This document shows positions 1-6,978 of a stretch of 64,000 nt of DNA, in pieces. The position numbers and the translations under genes are program-made. The notes beneath the pieces are model-generated. The model searched no databases and was not told the DNA's origin. It saw only the letters and a program-made list of their open reading frames with translations. This DNA is from an uncultured Schlesneria sp. (GTDB lineage: Bacteria > Planctomycetota > Planctomycetia > Planctomycetales > Planctomycetaceae), in assembly GCA_903858935.1 (NCBI GenBank), contig CAIOKO010000020.1, forward strand, positions 1 through 64,000. Direction: 5' to 3'. Numbering within the stretch: the first letter of the stretch is position 1; each line of letters begins with the position of its first letter.

Positions 1-94
1 CATGAAGGGGAAGCCGAAATTGAGCAGATATCCGAGCTTCATTCCCGACAGTCGCAGATAGGTCAACCGCAGTTCCGATCTCATTCTCATGCAT
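1..94 (-). pseudogene. GxxExxY-family protein remnant, internally deleted
   Basis: Starting at the ATG at 92-94 (preceded by ACGGAG) the minus strand reads MHENEIGTAV, the usual opening of GxxExxY proteins (TIGR04256-type). Almost immediately the frame is lost: a +1 frame reads LTYLRLSGMKLGYLLNFGFP, which is the usual C-terminal end of the same family. About 80-90 middle residues, including the presumed catalytic core, are missing. The joint falls near the shared GGTTGACC. It lies just after attC 134-190 in cassette order, so it is probably a decayed cassette or a genomic gene abutting the array. The family is recognised from motifs only. The feature runs off the left edge. Confidence 0.6.
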
Positions 95-133
95 CTCCGT
101 GGCTCTGTGGCTCTGTGAAAGATCAATTCTTCG

Positions 134-190
134 ATCGAACGTTAAAGGTCAGCGGATGGTACTCCATTCCGCTGGACCGCGTTGTTCGGC
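134..190 (-). other. attC recombination site 1 (57 bp)
   Basis: On the minus strand the site opens with GCCGAAC and closes with GTTCGAT. Between them are arms GGTCCAGCGGAATGG and CCATCCGCTGACC. They pair perfectly except for one C and one A that occur only in the first arm, which are the extrahelical bases typical of attC. Their position gives the orientation: cassettes read on the minus strand. The core is nearly identical to site 4 at 2615-2671, as expected within one array. It begins 5 bp beyond the stop codon of the 63-aa gene. Confidence 0.85.
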
Positions 191-194
191 CATT

Positions 195-386
195 TTATTC
201 CCTGCGTGATGCGACTTCGCGGACAGGTGGAGCGAGCACAATTCTGCCTGTTTTGTATTGTTTCTCTTTCGCATCTTGAAGAATGCGATCAATGTCAAAA
301 TCCATGGCCTCGGCTAACGCCGCCTTAATTTTCCTGGATTCGACGATGACTTCGTCTGTGGTTGTGGTCTCAGGCATTTGCGCCAT
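195..386 (-). CDS. Small cassette protein, unknown function
   Basis: A 63-residue acidic-then-basic protein ending VASRRE, with no membrane segment, signal peptide or recognised domain. A GGGAG motif lies 10 nt before the ATG at 384-386; an in-frame ATG at 395 is only one base from that motif and is less likely. The stop lies 5 bp from attC site 1, the normal cassette layout. A DNA- or protein-binding role, such as a small antitoxin, is conceivable from its size and charge, but nothing in the sequence proves this and there is no toxin partner in the same cassette. Confidence 0.6.
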   Translation of the reverse strand: MAQMPETTTTDEVIVESRKIKAALAEAMDFDIDRILQDAKEKQYKTGRIVLAPPVREVASRRE

Positions 387-447
387 GTCGATCATTCTCC
401 CAAAAGTTCTTCTGGCGTGCAGATCGTAGGGATTTCAAAGGACCGCG

Positions 448-517
448 AAAACAAAGGGGACAGGTCCAGTTGTTTTCAATTCATTTCGTCAATAAAGGAC
501 CTGTCCCCTTTTTGTTT
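448..517. repeat. GGGGACAGGTCC inverted-repeat element (REP-like), copy 1
   Basis: Arms AAACAAAGGGGACAGGTCC and GGACCTGTCCCC-TTTTTGTTT are separated by about 29 bp and pair almost perfectly, with a 2-base slip. The same core (ACAAAG..GGGGACAGGTCC...ACCTGTCC..TTGTTT) recurs at 63273-63318, so this is a dispersed element. GGGGACAGGTCC palindromes of this kind are commonly associated with REP-associated tyrosine transposases, but none is encoded here. It lies where the attC of the neighbouring cassette (548-1216) should be. Confidence 0.75.
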
Positions 518-547
518 CCGACCTCGCTGAATTCCGCCGCTTTTCAT

Positions 548-1216
548 TTAGGGGAATCGTACCCCCCAGTATAGTGCTCCACAGAACGATGCCGTAGAAA
601 TCACTGAAATGAACAAACCGAACAGCGCCAGCCTCTTGTCTCCATGCTCGACGACGCCAGCTAAACAAAGAAGTGGACTGGCAAAACTTCCAAAGGCTGC
701 GACAAGCGCACACAGAACTGAGAATGGGTCAGGAACAAACTTCCATAATAGTAGCGATATGAACGTTATTACGGCCGAGAAAAAGCCGACCGCCCCTACC
801 GGAATACCTCGTGGCTTCAGTGTTTGGGAAATCCGAACGGCTACGCCTTCACCGTCCTGTCCAACGAGAACGTGATAGTATCGGGCAACTGCTGGATCAC
901 CAGGCTCCCCAACATCCCAAACGTTCATCGTCCCGCTCGTATCGCCAGGCTTAATTCCTGCCGACGCTGCCAAAGTCATTATGATCGTCGTCTTGTTCAG
1001 TGCACTCAGATCCAGTTTCTGTGCTTTCAGCCATGCCTGCGTGTCCGCTCTGTCTGCGGCGAGTGCCACTAAATCTGGAAGGTCACGCTCCGTGCTCAAC
1101 AGTAGCTCCGGAATCTGTATACGAGCCATCGTCACAAGCAAGCAGTTACAGTATCCAGACTCACCCATCCACTCGGCCTTCGGTGCTTCCACATTCTCGT
1201 TTGATCGATCAGTCAT
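548..1216 (-). CDS. Cassette-encoded membrane protein, unknown
   Basis: A protein of about 222 residues. The first two thirds are soluble (ELLLSTERDLPDLVALAADR..., LDLSALNKTTIIMTLAASAG). The last 80 residues hold about three hydrophobic spans: VGFFSAVITFISLLLW, FSVLCALVAAFGSFASPLLC, and LFGLFISVISTASFCGALYW. The ATG at 1214-1216 (MTDRSNENV) is chosen because it is the first start after the end of attC site 2; the longer frame would begin inside the attC. No Shine-Dalgarno is evident, which is common for cassettes. No recognisable attC follows it; a REP-like element occupies that place. Family not recognised. Confidence 0.6.
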   Translation of the reverse strand: MTDRSNENVEAPKAEWMGESGYCNCLLVTMARIQIPELLLSTERDLPDLVALAADRADTQAWLKAQKLDLSALNKTTIIMTLAASAGIKPGDTSGTMNVWDVGEPGDPAVARYYHVLVGQDGEGVAVRISQTLKPRGIPVGAVGFFSAVITFISLLLWKFVPDPFSVLCALVAAFGSFASPLLCLAGVVEHGDKRLALFGLFISVISTASFCGALYWGVRFP

Positions 1217-1227
1217 TTTTTTTGAGT

Positions 1228-1317
1228 GCCGAACGACTGCAATCACCCGGCCGCGACGAGAGATTTGCCATGTAAAAACGCCCGACTTCGCGGCTCGGGT
1301 GCATTGCTTGGTTATAC
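1228..1317 (-). other. attC recombination site 2 (90 bp)
   Basis: The minus strand runs from GTATAAC to GTTCGGC. The arms GCAATGCACCCGAGCCGCGA and TCGCGGCCGGGTGATTGC pair completely apart from an unpaired G and A in the first arm, again the attC asymmetry for leftward cassettes. A loop of roughly 30 bases separates them. The stop codon of the 1312-1998 gene (GCG GTA TAA) is formed by the first core site, a hallmark of integron cassettes. Confidence 0.85.
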
Positions 1318-1998
1318 CGCTTTTGCGTTGTTGATCCCTGCTTCAACCAACGCTGCTGTGGCAGTGGAGGCTAAAGCTGTAAGTTGAGAATGAAAGGCGG
1401 ATTCGGGAGTCCACGACTGTGATTGAAGAAAAGACACTTCTGCGGGAAACGCCTGATAGACGATGAGCATCCCTTCGTGGAATCCCATGAGCGGCTTCGT
1501 GCCATTGAGGAATTCCGAGTCGGCTTCGACAGTCACATAGCCGGGATCAAACGCTATCGACAGTTTGTTATCGTTCAATTGACCGATGGTCAGGTCATAC
1601 AGGGTGCCGTCTGATACGACTGATATGTGCCCATTCCAACTGCCGTCCGATTCGAAACTTCCGAGTTCAGCATTTCCGTGGGTGTAACCCAGTGTTCGGT
1701 ATGGGATTTTGATTTCGCCGAGTGACTTGGAGCCAAATAGATGGAATCCGTTCGCATGTTGGCCCTGCACGGTCTGATTGAAAAGGGCGTTCATGTCGAG
1801 CTTCTTGACAAGAGTTGGCCAGTCGAGCTGATTTGGTGGCCCGAAAACTACGGCACGAGTTACCAACGGAGTGGAGTTGCGATTCAGGTGTGTAAAGACG
1901 AGATGTAGAACTCTTGAATATGGCAAGCAGTTCAGCTTCGCGTTGGGAGCGGCTGAGACGGTATCGCTGACGATTTGGGCAATTGAGTCAGGCTGCAT
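1312..1998 (-). CDS. Cassette-encoded protein, unknown
   Basis: A protein of 228 residues, MQPDSIAQIVSDTVSAA... to ...INNAKAV. No signal peptide or membrane span. It contains several Gly/Asp-rich beta-like stretches (FDPGYVTVEADSEF, SVVSDGTLYDLTIG) and a hydrophobic GMLIVYQAFPAEVSF. The longer frame would start with TTG inside attC site 3, so the ATG at 1996-1998 is preferred. Its stop codon lies inside attC site 2. No family recognised; the structure is the typical orphan content of environmental cassettes. Confidence 0.6.
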   Translation of the reverse strand: MQPDSIAQIVSDTVSAAPNAKLNCLPYSRVLHLVFTHLNRNSTPLVTRAVVFGPPNQLDWPTLVKKLDMNALFNQTVQGQHANGFHLFGSKSLGEIKIPYRTLGYTHGNAELGSFESDGSWNGHISVVSDGTLYDLTIGQLNDNKLSIAFDPGYVTVEADSEFLNGTKPLMGFHEGMLIVYQAFPAEVSFLQSQSWTPESAFHSQLTALASTATAALVEAGINNAKAV

Positions 1999-2026
1999 TG
2001 TCGCGAGGTTCGTGTGGTGTGTTGCG

Positions 2027-2118
2027 GTATAACGCAAAAGGTCACCGAGCCCACGCCAAGTGACACATTCATCTCAAAAAACCGTCGTCGTGGGCTTCGG
2101 TGGACCGCATAGTTATCC
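2027..2118 (-). other. attC recombination site 3 (92 bp)
   Basis: The minus strand starts GGATAAC and ends GTTATAC. The arms GGTCCACCGAAGCCCACG and CGTGGGCTCGGTGACC pair fully except for one C and one A present only in the first arm. This is the same asymmetry as sites 1 and 4, although the stem sequence differs. The loop is about 40 bases. The stop codon of the 2113-2592 gene (GCG GGA TAA) lies in the first core. Confidence 0.9.
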
Positions 2119-2592
2119 CGCATTCTCCGTGTATTGGGTCATTTCGTCGAGAGCCGCCAACAAATCCGATTCAAGTTCGGGCAATTTGTCGGGACCGAAA
2201 ATGCCATCTCGAATCAACGAAACATCATCCTCAAGATTAACGAATATCCTGAAGTCGTCATTGTACAACAGATTCTCTGACTGAAGACATCGATAGCAAT
2301 TCATGATTGCTGTTTGCACGTCGATTTGTTTCGCCCGAATTCGATTAGCCAGCATTCCGATGCCACGTTTGAGAGAACATTCGTCGCTTGTGTCGACTGC
2401 AAGATACGCGAGCAGCGACGCAATCTCCGCAATTGTTTTGGACCGACCGAGGGATATGTCAATTAGGCTATTGCTTGGAATCTCTGATGCCGCAATTTCA
2501 GAATCCGCCCATGCGATTACGTCTGGCACATCAATTGCCCCGATCAACAAGGCGACGCGATACGCATTTGCATTTCGAGCGAATATCGACAT
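2113..2592 (-). CDS. Cassette-encoded soluble protein, unknown
   Basis: About 159 residues, largely helical by eye: MSIFARNANAYRVALLIGAI, EIASLLAYLAVDTS, LPELESDLLAALDEMTQYT. It starts MSIFARN at 2590-2592; a GTG three codons earlier (2601) is an alternative and lies 15 bp after attC site 4. It is translated within a bona fide cassette: attC site 4 precedes it and its stop lies in attC site 3. No conserved domain recognised; a helical scaffold resembling small immunity proteins is possible, but that is only an impression. Confidence 0.6.
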   Translation of the reverse strand: MSIFARNANAYRVALLIGAIDVPDVIAWADSEIAASEIPSNSLIDISLGRSKTIAEIASLLAYLAVDTSDECSLKRGIGMLANRIRAKQIDVQTAIMNCYRCLQSENLLYNDDFRIFVNLEDDVSLIRDGIFGPDKLPELESDLLAALDEMTQYTENAG

Positions 2593-2614
2593 GCGTCTCA
2601 CTACTATTCGAGCG

Positions 2615-2671
2615 GGATAACGTCAAAGGTCAGCGGATGGTACTCCATTCCGCTGGACCGTCTTGTTCGCT
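2615..2671 (-). other. attC recombination site 4 (57 bp)
   Basis: The minus strand runs from AGCGAAC to GTTATCC. The arms GGTCCAGCGGAATGG and CCATCCGCTGACC, and the 11-bp middle, are identical to site 1, including the unpaired C and A in the first arm. The flanking bases differ. The identical stem 2.4 kb apart argues for a common array rather than chance dyads. It begins 11 bp after the fic stop codon. Confidence 0.9.
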
Positions 2672-2681
2672 TTAACACCTG

Positions 2682-4163
2682 TTAAACAAGGTTTTGCCAT
2701 TCGTTCAACCCCTTTAGCACAGCCGCGTCCTGCCAATGTTGAAACCGAGTTTGAACCGCAGTGGGGTCTTCAGCGTAAGTGAACTCGAACGGTTCGTCCA
2801 CGAGAGGAACGACCTCACTGATTGTAGTTTCCCCTTCTTCGTCACGGTCTTTGGTGTAGAGCATCGCGGTACATCCCAACACACCAGAGGACTGGTGACC
2901 AATTCCGTGAAATGCAAACAAGATCTCGACTCGCCGGTCTGTTAAAATGATTAGCGACGCCCACGACTGATATACCTGCAGATTTGCGAAGTAGCTGAGC
3001 ATGCGGGCGCAATCAACAATTTGGTGGTAATTGTATTTCGACTTATCGGATTTTCGTTTGCCATCTGTGGCGTACGCCTTAAATCCGTCAGCTTGCCCAG
3101 CAATTGCAGCGTGAATTTCGTCTGCCACCTCTTCCAGCCGTCTGAATGTGAAAATCTGGAGGGAGTCTGCGGTGATTGGTGCTTTGTTGCGAAGGTCTTG
3201 CTCCGCTTTGCGACGTTCGCTGAATTTGGAGACCACGGATGCCAATATGCTGGAGATAGCCATTGACTCATGGATTACCTGATCGCTGATGCTAAACGCC
3301 TCACGAATGGCCTTGCGTTGCAAAGTGCCGAATAGGTCAATCAGAGCGCGAAGGTCGCCGTTATCGGCGAGCCGGAGCGCGTCTATATACTTTTGACGGT
3401 CAGTTCTGGTTACGACAAGTGGAAGCCACTTGTCGCGAAGTAGAATCAGCGTTGCCAAGCAACGAGATACGCGACCATTGCCGTCTGTGAATGGGTGGAT
3501 GACGCTGAAGCGGTGGTGCAGCCACGCAGCTTGAATGTCGGCGGGGACATTGTTTTTGCAATGCACTAGGTGCATCGCGATTAGATTGTCCATTTCCTGA
3601 TCGACATGTTCGGGAGGACAATATTCGAAAATCGTTCCGTCAGTGTGTTCAACGTTGTTCTTTAGTTTCTTCCACACACCGTGAGGCAATTCACGCTCAA
3701 CTTCATTACCCAACGAGTCGCGTCCAATGTACGTTTTCTGATGCTTAGTGAGTACACAGTGCAGTTCTTTTATATACGATGTCCCCAACGGACGGTTACC
3801 TGAAACGAACGCGTACAACCCCATTATTGCGTCATGATGGTCCTGAATCTTGGCGATCACCGTGTTGGGGTCGTCGTTCGTATCCGCGTGTTCAATCAGA
3901 GCAGCGTCGAGTCCTTTTTCGATCAGAGTTTTCGTAGCACCTTCGCTCAGCGAATAAATCCCTTCGATAATACCGGTCTCGATTGACCATAGCCGCCGAA
4001 GCTTGCCGAGAAAGTCTTTGTAGAGGTCTTTATTTTGCAATTCGTCTGCTTGGTCATGCCAGACTTGAACCATCGCATGGGTTTGATTGTTGACAAGAGA
4101 CAACTCCCAGCCAGCAGGCAGGTCATCGATCGGTTGCCATTTGTGCGAGTGGGTTTCAGACAC
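2682..4163 (-). CDS. Fic/DOC family protein (class II, AMPylase-type)
   Basis: A protein of 493 residues carrying the full Fic active-site motif HPFTDGNGRVSR (residues 223-234), with the catalytic His and the phosphate-binding GNGR. Fic enzymes transfer AMP (or another phosphate-containing group) from a nucleotide to hydroxyl groups on target proteins. Near the N-terminus T63-G-I-I-E67-G68 fits the (S/T)xxxE(G/N) inhibitory helix, placing it in autoinhibited class II; no separate antitoxin is needed. The C-terminal 200 residues have no assigned function. The start is GTG at 4163 with AGGAGG 14 nt upstream. It is the largest cassette of the array, and two dyads lie just upstream, suggesting its own promoter. 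Confidence 0.85.
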   Translation of the reverse strand: MSETHSHKWQPIDDLPAGWELSLVNNQTHAMVQVWHDQADELQNKDLYKDFLGKLRRLWSIETGIIEGIYSLSEGATKTLIEKGLDAALIEHADTNDDPNTVIAKIQDHHDAIMGLYAFVSGNRPLGTSYIKELHCVLTKHQKTYIGRDSLGNEVERELPHGVWKKLKNNVEHTDGTIFEYCPPEHVDQEMDNLIAMHLVHCKNNVPADIQAAWLHHRFSVIHPFTDGNGRVSRCLATLILLRDKWLPLVVTRTDRQKYIDALRLADNGDLRALIDLFGTLQRKAIREAFSISDQVIHESMAISSILASVVSKFSERRKAEQDLRNKAPITADSLQIFTFRRLEEVADEIHAAIAGQADGFKAYATDGKRKSDKSKYNYHQIVDCARMLSYFANLQVYQSWASLIILTDRRVEILFAFHGIGHQSSGVLGCTAMLYTKDRDEEGETTISEVVPLVDEPFEFTYAEDPTAVQTRFQHWQDAAVLKGLNEWQNLV

Positions 4164-4197
4164 GGTGGTGACTTGCCCTCCTAAAGCGAACTAATTA

Positions 4198-4279
4198 TTA
4201 TCCGCGATTGATCGCGGATAACGCCAAATTTCCGGGGATATCCACGATAGCGAGATATTTTTCCGCTATCGCGGATATC
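4198..4279. promoter_or_regulatory. Paired dyads upstream of fic (candidate operator/cassette boundary)
   Basis: Two inverted repeats lie 35-115 bp before the fic start. The first (4198-4221) has perfect 11-bp arms TTATCCGCGAT/ATCGCGGATAA around TG. The second (4237-4279) has 16-bp arms GATATCCACGATAGCG/CGCTATCGCGGATATC with one mismatch. Both share the half-site TCGCGGATA, as expected for a dimeric repressor bound twice. The first also contains GTTATCC (minus strand, 4216-4222), so it may double as the recombination core at the 5' end of the fic cassette. No regulator gene is adjacent. Confidence 0.5.
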
Positions 4280-4860
4280 ATAATAATGCCGCGATGGCGT
4301 CTTGCAATGGGATGTCGCCGCGAGAATCCGGGTGATTTTGATTCACTGAGCATCCCTGTCGACTGCCGAGATACAGTGCCTCACCCCTCGGCATATCGAT
4401 TTGACACGAACCGGATCAAACAACGATTCCTTTTGCCCAAGTTGGCCAACGTTTTTGATGGTGAGGTTGGCTGCGCCGAAGCGGCGAGAGAGTCGTTTTG
4501 CGAGAGTAGAAAGCCGCTGCAAGCGGTTCGCCAGGAGCTTCCGCTCCATGGACACAAGGAACTTTGTTGACACTTACAATGTCAAGTTCCTCAAGAGTAG
4601 ATAAATCAATGAATCGTTTCTTTTCTTGGTCTGGTCTACTTTCCACTTACTACCGATCAATTTTCTAGCCGCTTCGGCTGGGGCCTCGAAGATTCGACCG
4701 CACCCTGCGAAAACTGACGGGGAAGACGCTGCATCGGAGAAGACTCCGATGCAGTGGCACTCAATCGGACTTTTAAGATTCGAAAACGCGCATCGCAAAA
4801 GGGCATAGGCCCGTTAACCACCTCCGCGGGGGAGGTGGATTTCGTGTTGGCTGGCGTTTT
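4280..4860. other. Non-coding spacer, no convincing gene
   Basis: The spacer between the fic dyads and the MFS transporter has no reading frame with coding character. It is rich in short palindromes (for example AAGCCGCTGCAAGCGG) and contains one copy of a dispersed repeat at 4511-4565. No integrase gene or attI could be recognised here, although this is the upstream side of the cassette array. Confidence 0.6.
4511..4565 (-). repeat. Dispersed palindromic repeat, copy 1
   Basis: The minus strand (TTCCTTGTGTCCATGGAGCG, then GAAGCTCCTGGCGAACCGC, then TTGCAGCGGCTT) matches 58385-58437 at roughly 85 percent by eye. Each copy can fold into two hairpins, GGAGC/GCTCC-like and GCCGC/GCGGC-like. This is probably a family of mobile or structural intergenic repeats in this genome. 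Confidence 0.7.
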
Positions 4861-6561
4861 TTATTCGGGAAGCGGTTTTCCCTTGGTTTCAGGAGCGAAT
4901 GGAAGTACCAGGAGGCCCAGCAGGAAGATGGAACTCATCATGACACCTGCGGGACGCATTGGTTCTGAATAGCCCGAGAAGATGTACTTGCTGAGTGCCC
5001 CCAGCGCCAGCGGGCCTAACGCCGCTACGAATCGGCCGACGTTGTAGCAGAAGGATGTCCCGGTACTTCTCAAATGCGTGGGAAACAGTTCGGGGAAATA
5101 AATGGCGTAGCCTCCAAACAGAGCCAGCTGACAGAAGCCCATGATGGGGATCATCCAGAAAATCTGGCTGAACTCAGTCAGATATCCGAATACCATGACG
5201 GTGCTCAACAAAGCCAGAATAAAGGCAACGGCGAACGCCGGACGACGGCCCGTGTAGTGCGTCACGTAAGTGAAGGCGTAGATACCGAAGAAGGCTCCGA
5301 TATTTAACATGATCGATGTAATCGCAGCCCATAAGCCGAGTTTGTAGGTCAGCTTTTTCGCTCGTGCTTTAATCCTGTTGGCATGGTCGTCGAGGGTACT
5401 GGCGTCAGCCACGGTTTCGCTCCCTGAAAGGTATTCAAGTCTGCGAGTTTTTTCCTCATCCGATTGCGAAATTGAGGCGATCGTTTCGGCAGCGGACAGA
5501 TCTTCGTTTGCTTTGCTGCGATTGAGCAAAGCGGAAAAAATGGCTTCTGCATCCTTATTTCCTGGTACGAGTGCCAGTAACTGGTTTGGCTGAGGAGTTG
5601 ACTTGGCGTCTTTAAAGCCTTGAGGGTTGCTGACGATCGCCCGCAAGTAGTCACGGTCCTTTTCCGCTTCTCCGTTTTTGCGGAGCTCGGATTCAAACGT
5701 CTTGCGGAAGACTGAGCGATTCAGGTCGATGCTGAAAAAGCCGATTCCCCACAGCCCGATCACGCCAGAGGCGGCCATGATAAGCCCGACAAGTGCGTTC
5801 TTCCTCCAACGGGGATTGGCAAACAATTCACTATATGAGCCAAGCTGCTTCTTAAGCTGTTCATCTGAGGCCGCTTGCCATTGTTCTGGCTCTTTCAACC
5901 GGCGACGGATCAAAATTGCGAGTAATGCGGGAACGGCTCCAATGACGAACATGATTCGCCAGGCACTCCCCACGGCACCACGTTCCTCAAGATCGACCAG
6001 CACCAGGCTGATGATCGCCGCCGAAATATTGCCGACAGCGGACAAGGCCTGCAGTAATCCCAAGGCAAATGGTCGAGCTCGAACCGGCATGACTTCTGCG
6101 ACCAGGGCGACGCCGACCGCGAACTCGCCTCCGACACCCAGTCCCGTCAAAAACCGGAAGCCTGCGAAGCTCCACGGGTCCCACGACAAGGCACTGAGGC
6201 CAGTGAATAGGGAATAGAGCAGAATCGTTAGCAGCATGGTCTTTGCGCGACCGATCCGGTCACCCATGATTCCGAATCCAAGACCACCTGTGGCCCAGCC
6301 AAGCAGGAAAATGGATGTCGAAATCCCGCCGTAGAAATCAACGTCAGCTTGAGCCGGCGAGACCCCCGGAGCAGGAGCGAGCAATTCTCGCATTGCGGGA
6401 ACCCGCGCCAGATTGAATAACTGCTGATCCATGGTGTCGAACAGCCACCCAAGGGCTGCGACGACCAGTACGAACCAGTGATATCGATTCAGTTCTTTCC
6501 ACCAGGGTCCTGTGGCGTTGGAGGAGTCGTCAGCAGGTGCTGCAGTCTCAAATCCGTGCAT
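4861..6561 (-). CDS. MFS transporter (sugar-porter type) with soluble insertion
   Basis: A 566-residue inner-membrane permease with 12 predicted helices. The MFS signature GDRIGRAKTM lies at residues 100-109 after TM2; PELFPTHLRSTGTSF (about 490-504) and PETKGKPLPE at the C-terminus are typical of the sugar/metabolite-H+ symporter branch. Between TM6 and TM7 an unusual hydrophilic segment (about residues 285-402) replaces the normal short cytoplasmic loop. It is charged and helical. The start ATG at 6561 has AAGG 9 nt upstream. The substrate cannot be deduced, and the gene stands alone. Confidence 0.85.
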   Translation of the reverse strand: MHGFETAAPADDSSNATGPWWKELNRYHWFVLVVAALGWLFDTMDQQLFNLARVPAMRELLAPAPGVSPAQADVDFYGGISTSIFLLGWATGGLGFGIMGDRIGRAKTMLLTILLYSLFTGLSALSWDPWSFAGFRFLTGLGVGGEFAVGVALVAEVMPVRARPFALGLLQALSAVGNISAAIISLVLVDLEERGAVGSAWRIMFVIGAVPALLAILIRRRLKEPEQWQAASDEQLKKQLGSYSELFANPRWRKNALVGLIMAASGVIGLWGIGFFSIDLNRSVFRKTFESELRKNGEAEKDRDYLRAIVSNPQGFKDAKSTPQPNQLLALVPGNKDAEAIFSALLNRSKANEDLSAAETIASISQSDEEKTRRLEYLSGSETVADASTLDDHANRIKARAKKLTYKLGLWAAITSIMLNIGAFFGIYAFTYVTHYTGRRPAFAVAFILALLSTVMVFGYLTEFSQIFWMIPIMGFCQLALFGGYAIYFPELFPTHLRSTGTSFCYNVGRFVAALGPLALGALSKYIFSGYSEPMRPAGVMMSSIFLLGLLVLPFAPETKGKPLPE

Positions 6562-6776
6562 GGCATAAAACCTTGTTCGCGGAGGGCTTGTTCAGTGATT
6601 AGTGAGGCGACCAATACAACGGAATTGTCGCCCATCTGCAAGCTCACGGGTCAGGTTTTCGTTTCTGGAAGGGGTGAAATATTCCCATGACTCCGACGAC
6701 CCGTCCGACTTGAACGAGCGTAGCAGCTTCCGAGAAATGCGGATCAAGCCCAAATACCGGTGAGTTCCGCGTCGAT

Positions 6777-6957
6777 CCTCGTTCCCTAGCTCCCGCTTGG
6801 GAACGAGTGTCTTCGAAGCTCCGCTTCGCGATTCTTCTGGCGACCATGCAACTGGTGGTTGCTTTGCATTTCGACTGAATCGCATTCACTGGCCGTTCGC
6901 CCGATCGGGAAGCAGAGCTTCCAAGGCGGGCGTTCCCAAGCAGGAGCTTGGGAACGA
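6777..6957. repeat. Cluster of four hairpins bounded by CTCGTTCCC/GGGAACGAG units
   Basis: The outer units are 6778-6807 (CTCGTTCCC...GGGAACGAG, 9-bp arms) and 6931-6956 (CGTTCCCAAGC-agga-GCTTGGGAACG, 11-bp arms). Between them lie CGAAGC-tcc-GCTTCG (6814-6828) and GGAAGC-aga-GCTTCC (6908-6922). All share a GGAAGC/GCTTCC-type stem. Elements with the CGTTCCCAAGCnnnnGCTTGGGAACG core are familiar as dispersed repeats in planctomycetes and cyanobacteria. There is no coding potential in the interval, which forms most of the 417-bp gap 6562-6978. Confidence 0.75.
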
Positions 6958-6978
6958 GGAAAATAAAGCACTCGATGC

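Noticed and set aside
4237-4279. Fifth attC site upstream of fic
   Set aside because: The arms pair with a single mismatch and no extrahelical bases, and no clear GTTRRRY/RYYYAAC pair encloses the stem. It fits a repressor dyad better. Only the GTTATCC core at 4216-4222 resembles a recombination point.
4280-4860. Integrase gene or attI near the array
   Set aside because: No frame in this spacer has tyrosine-recombinase motifs (RHRY-type residues), and the longest frames are interrupted or unlike any protein.
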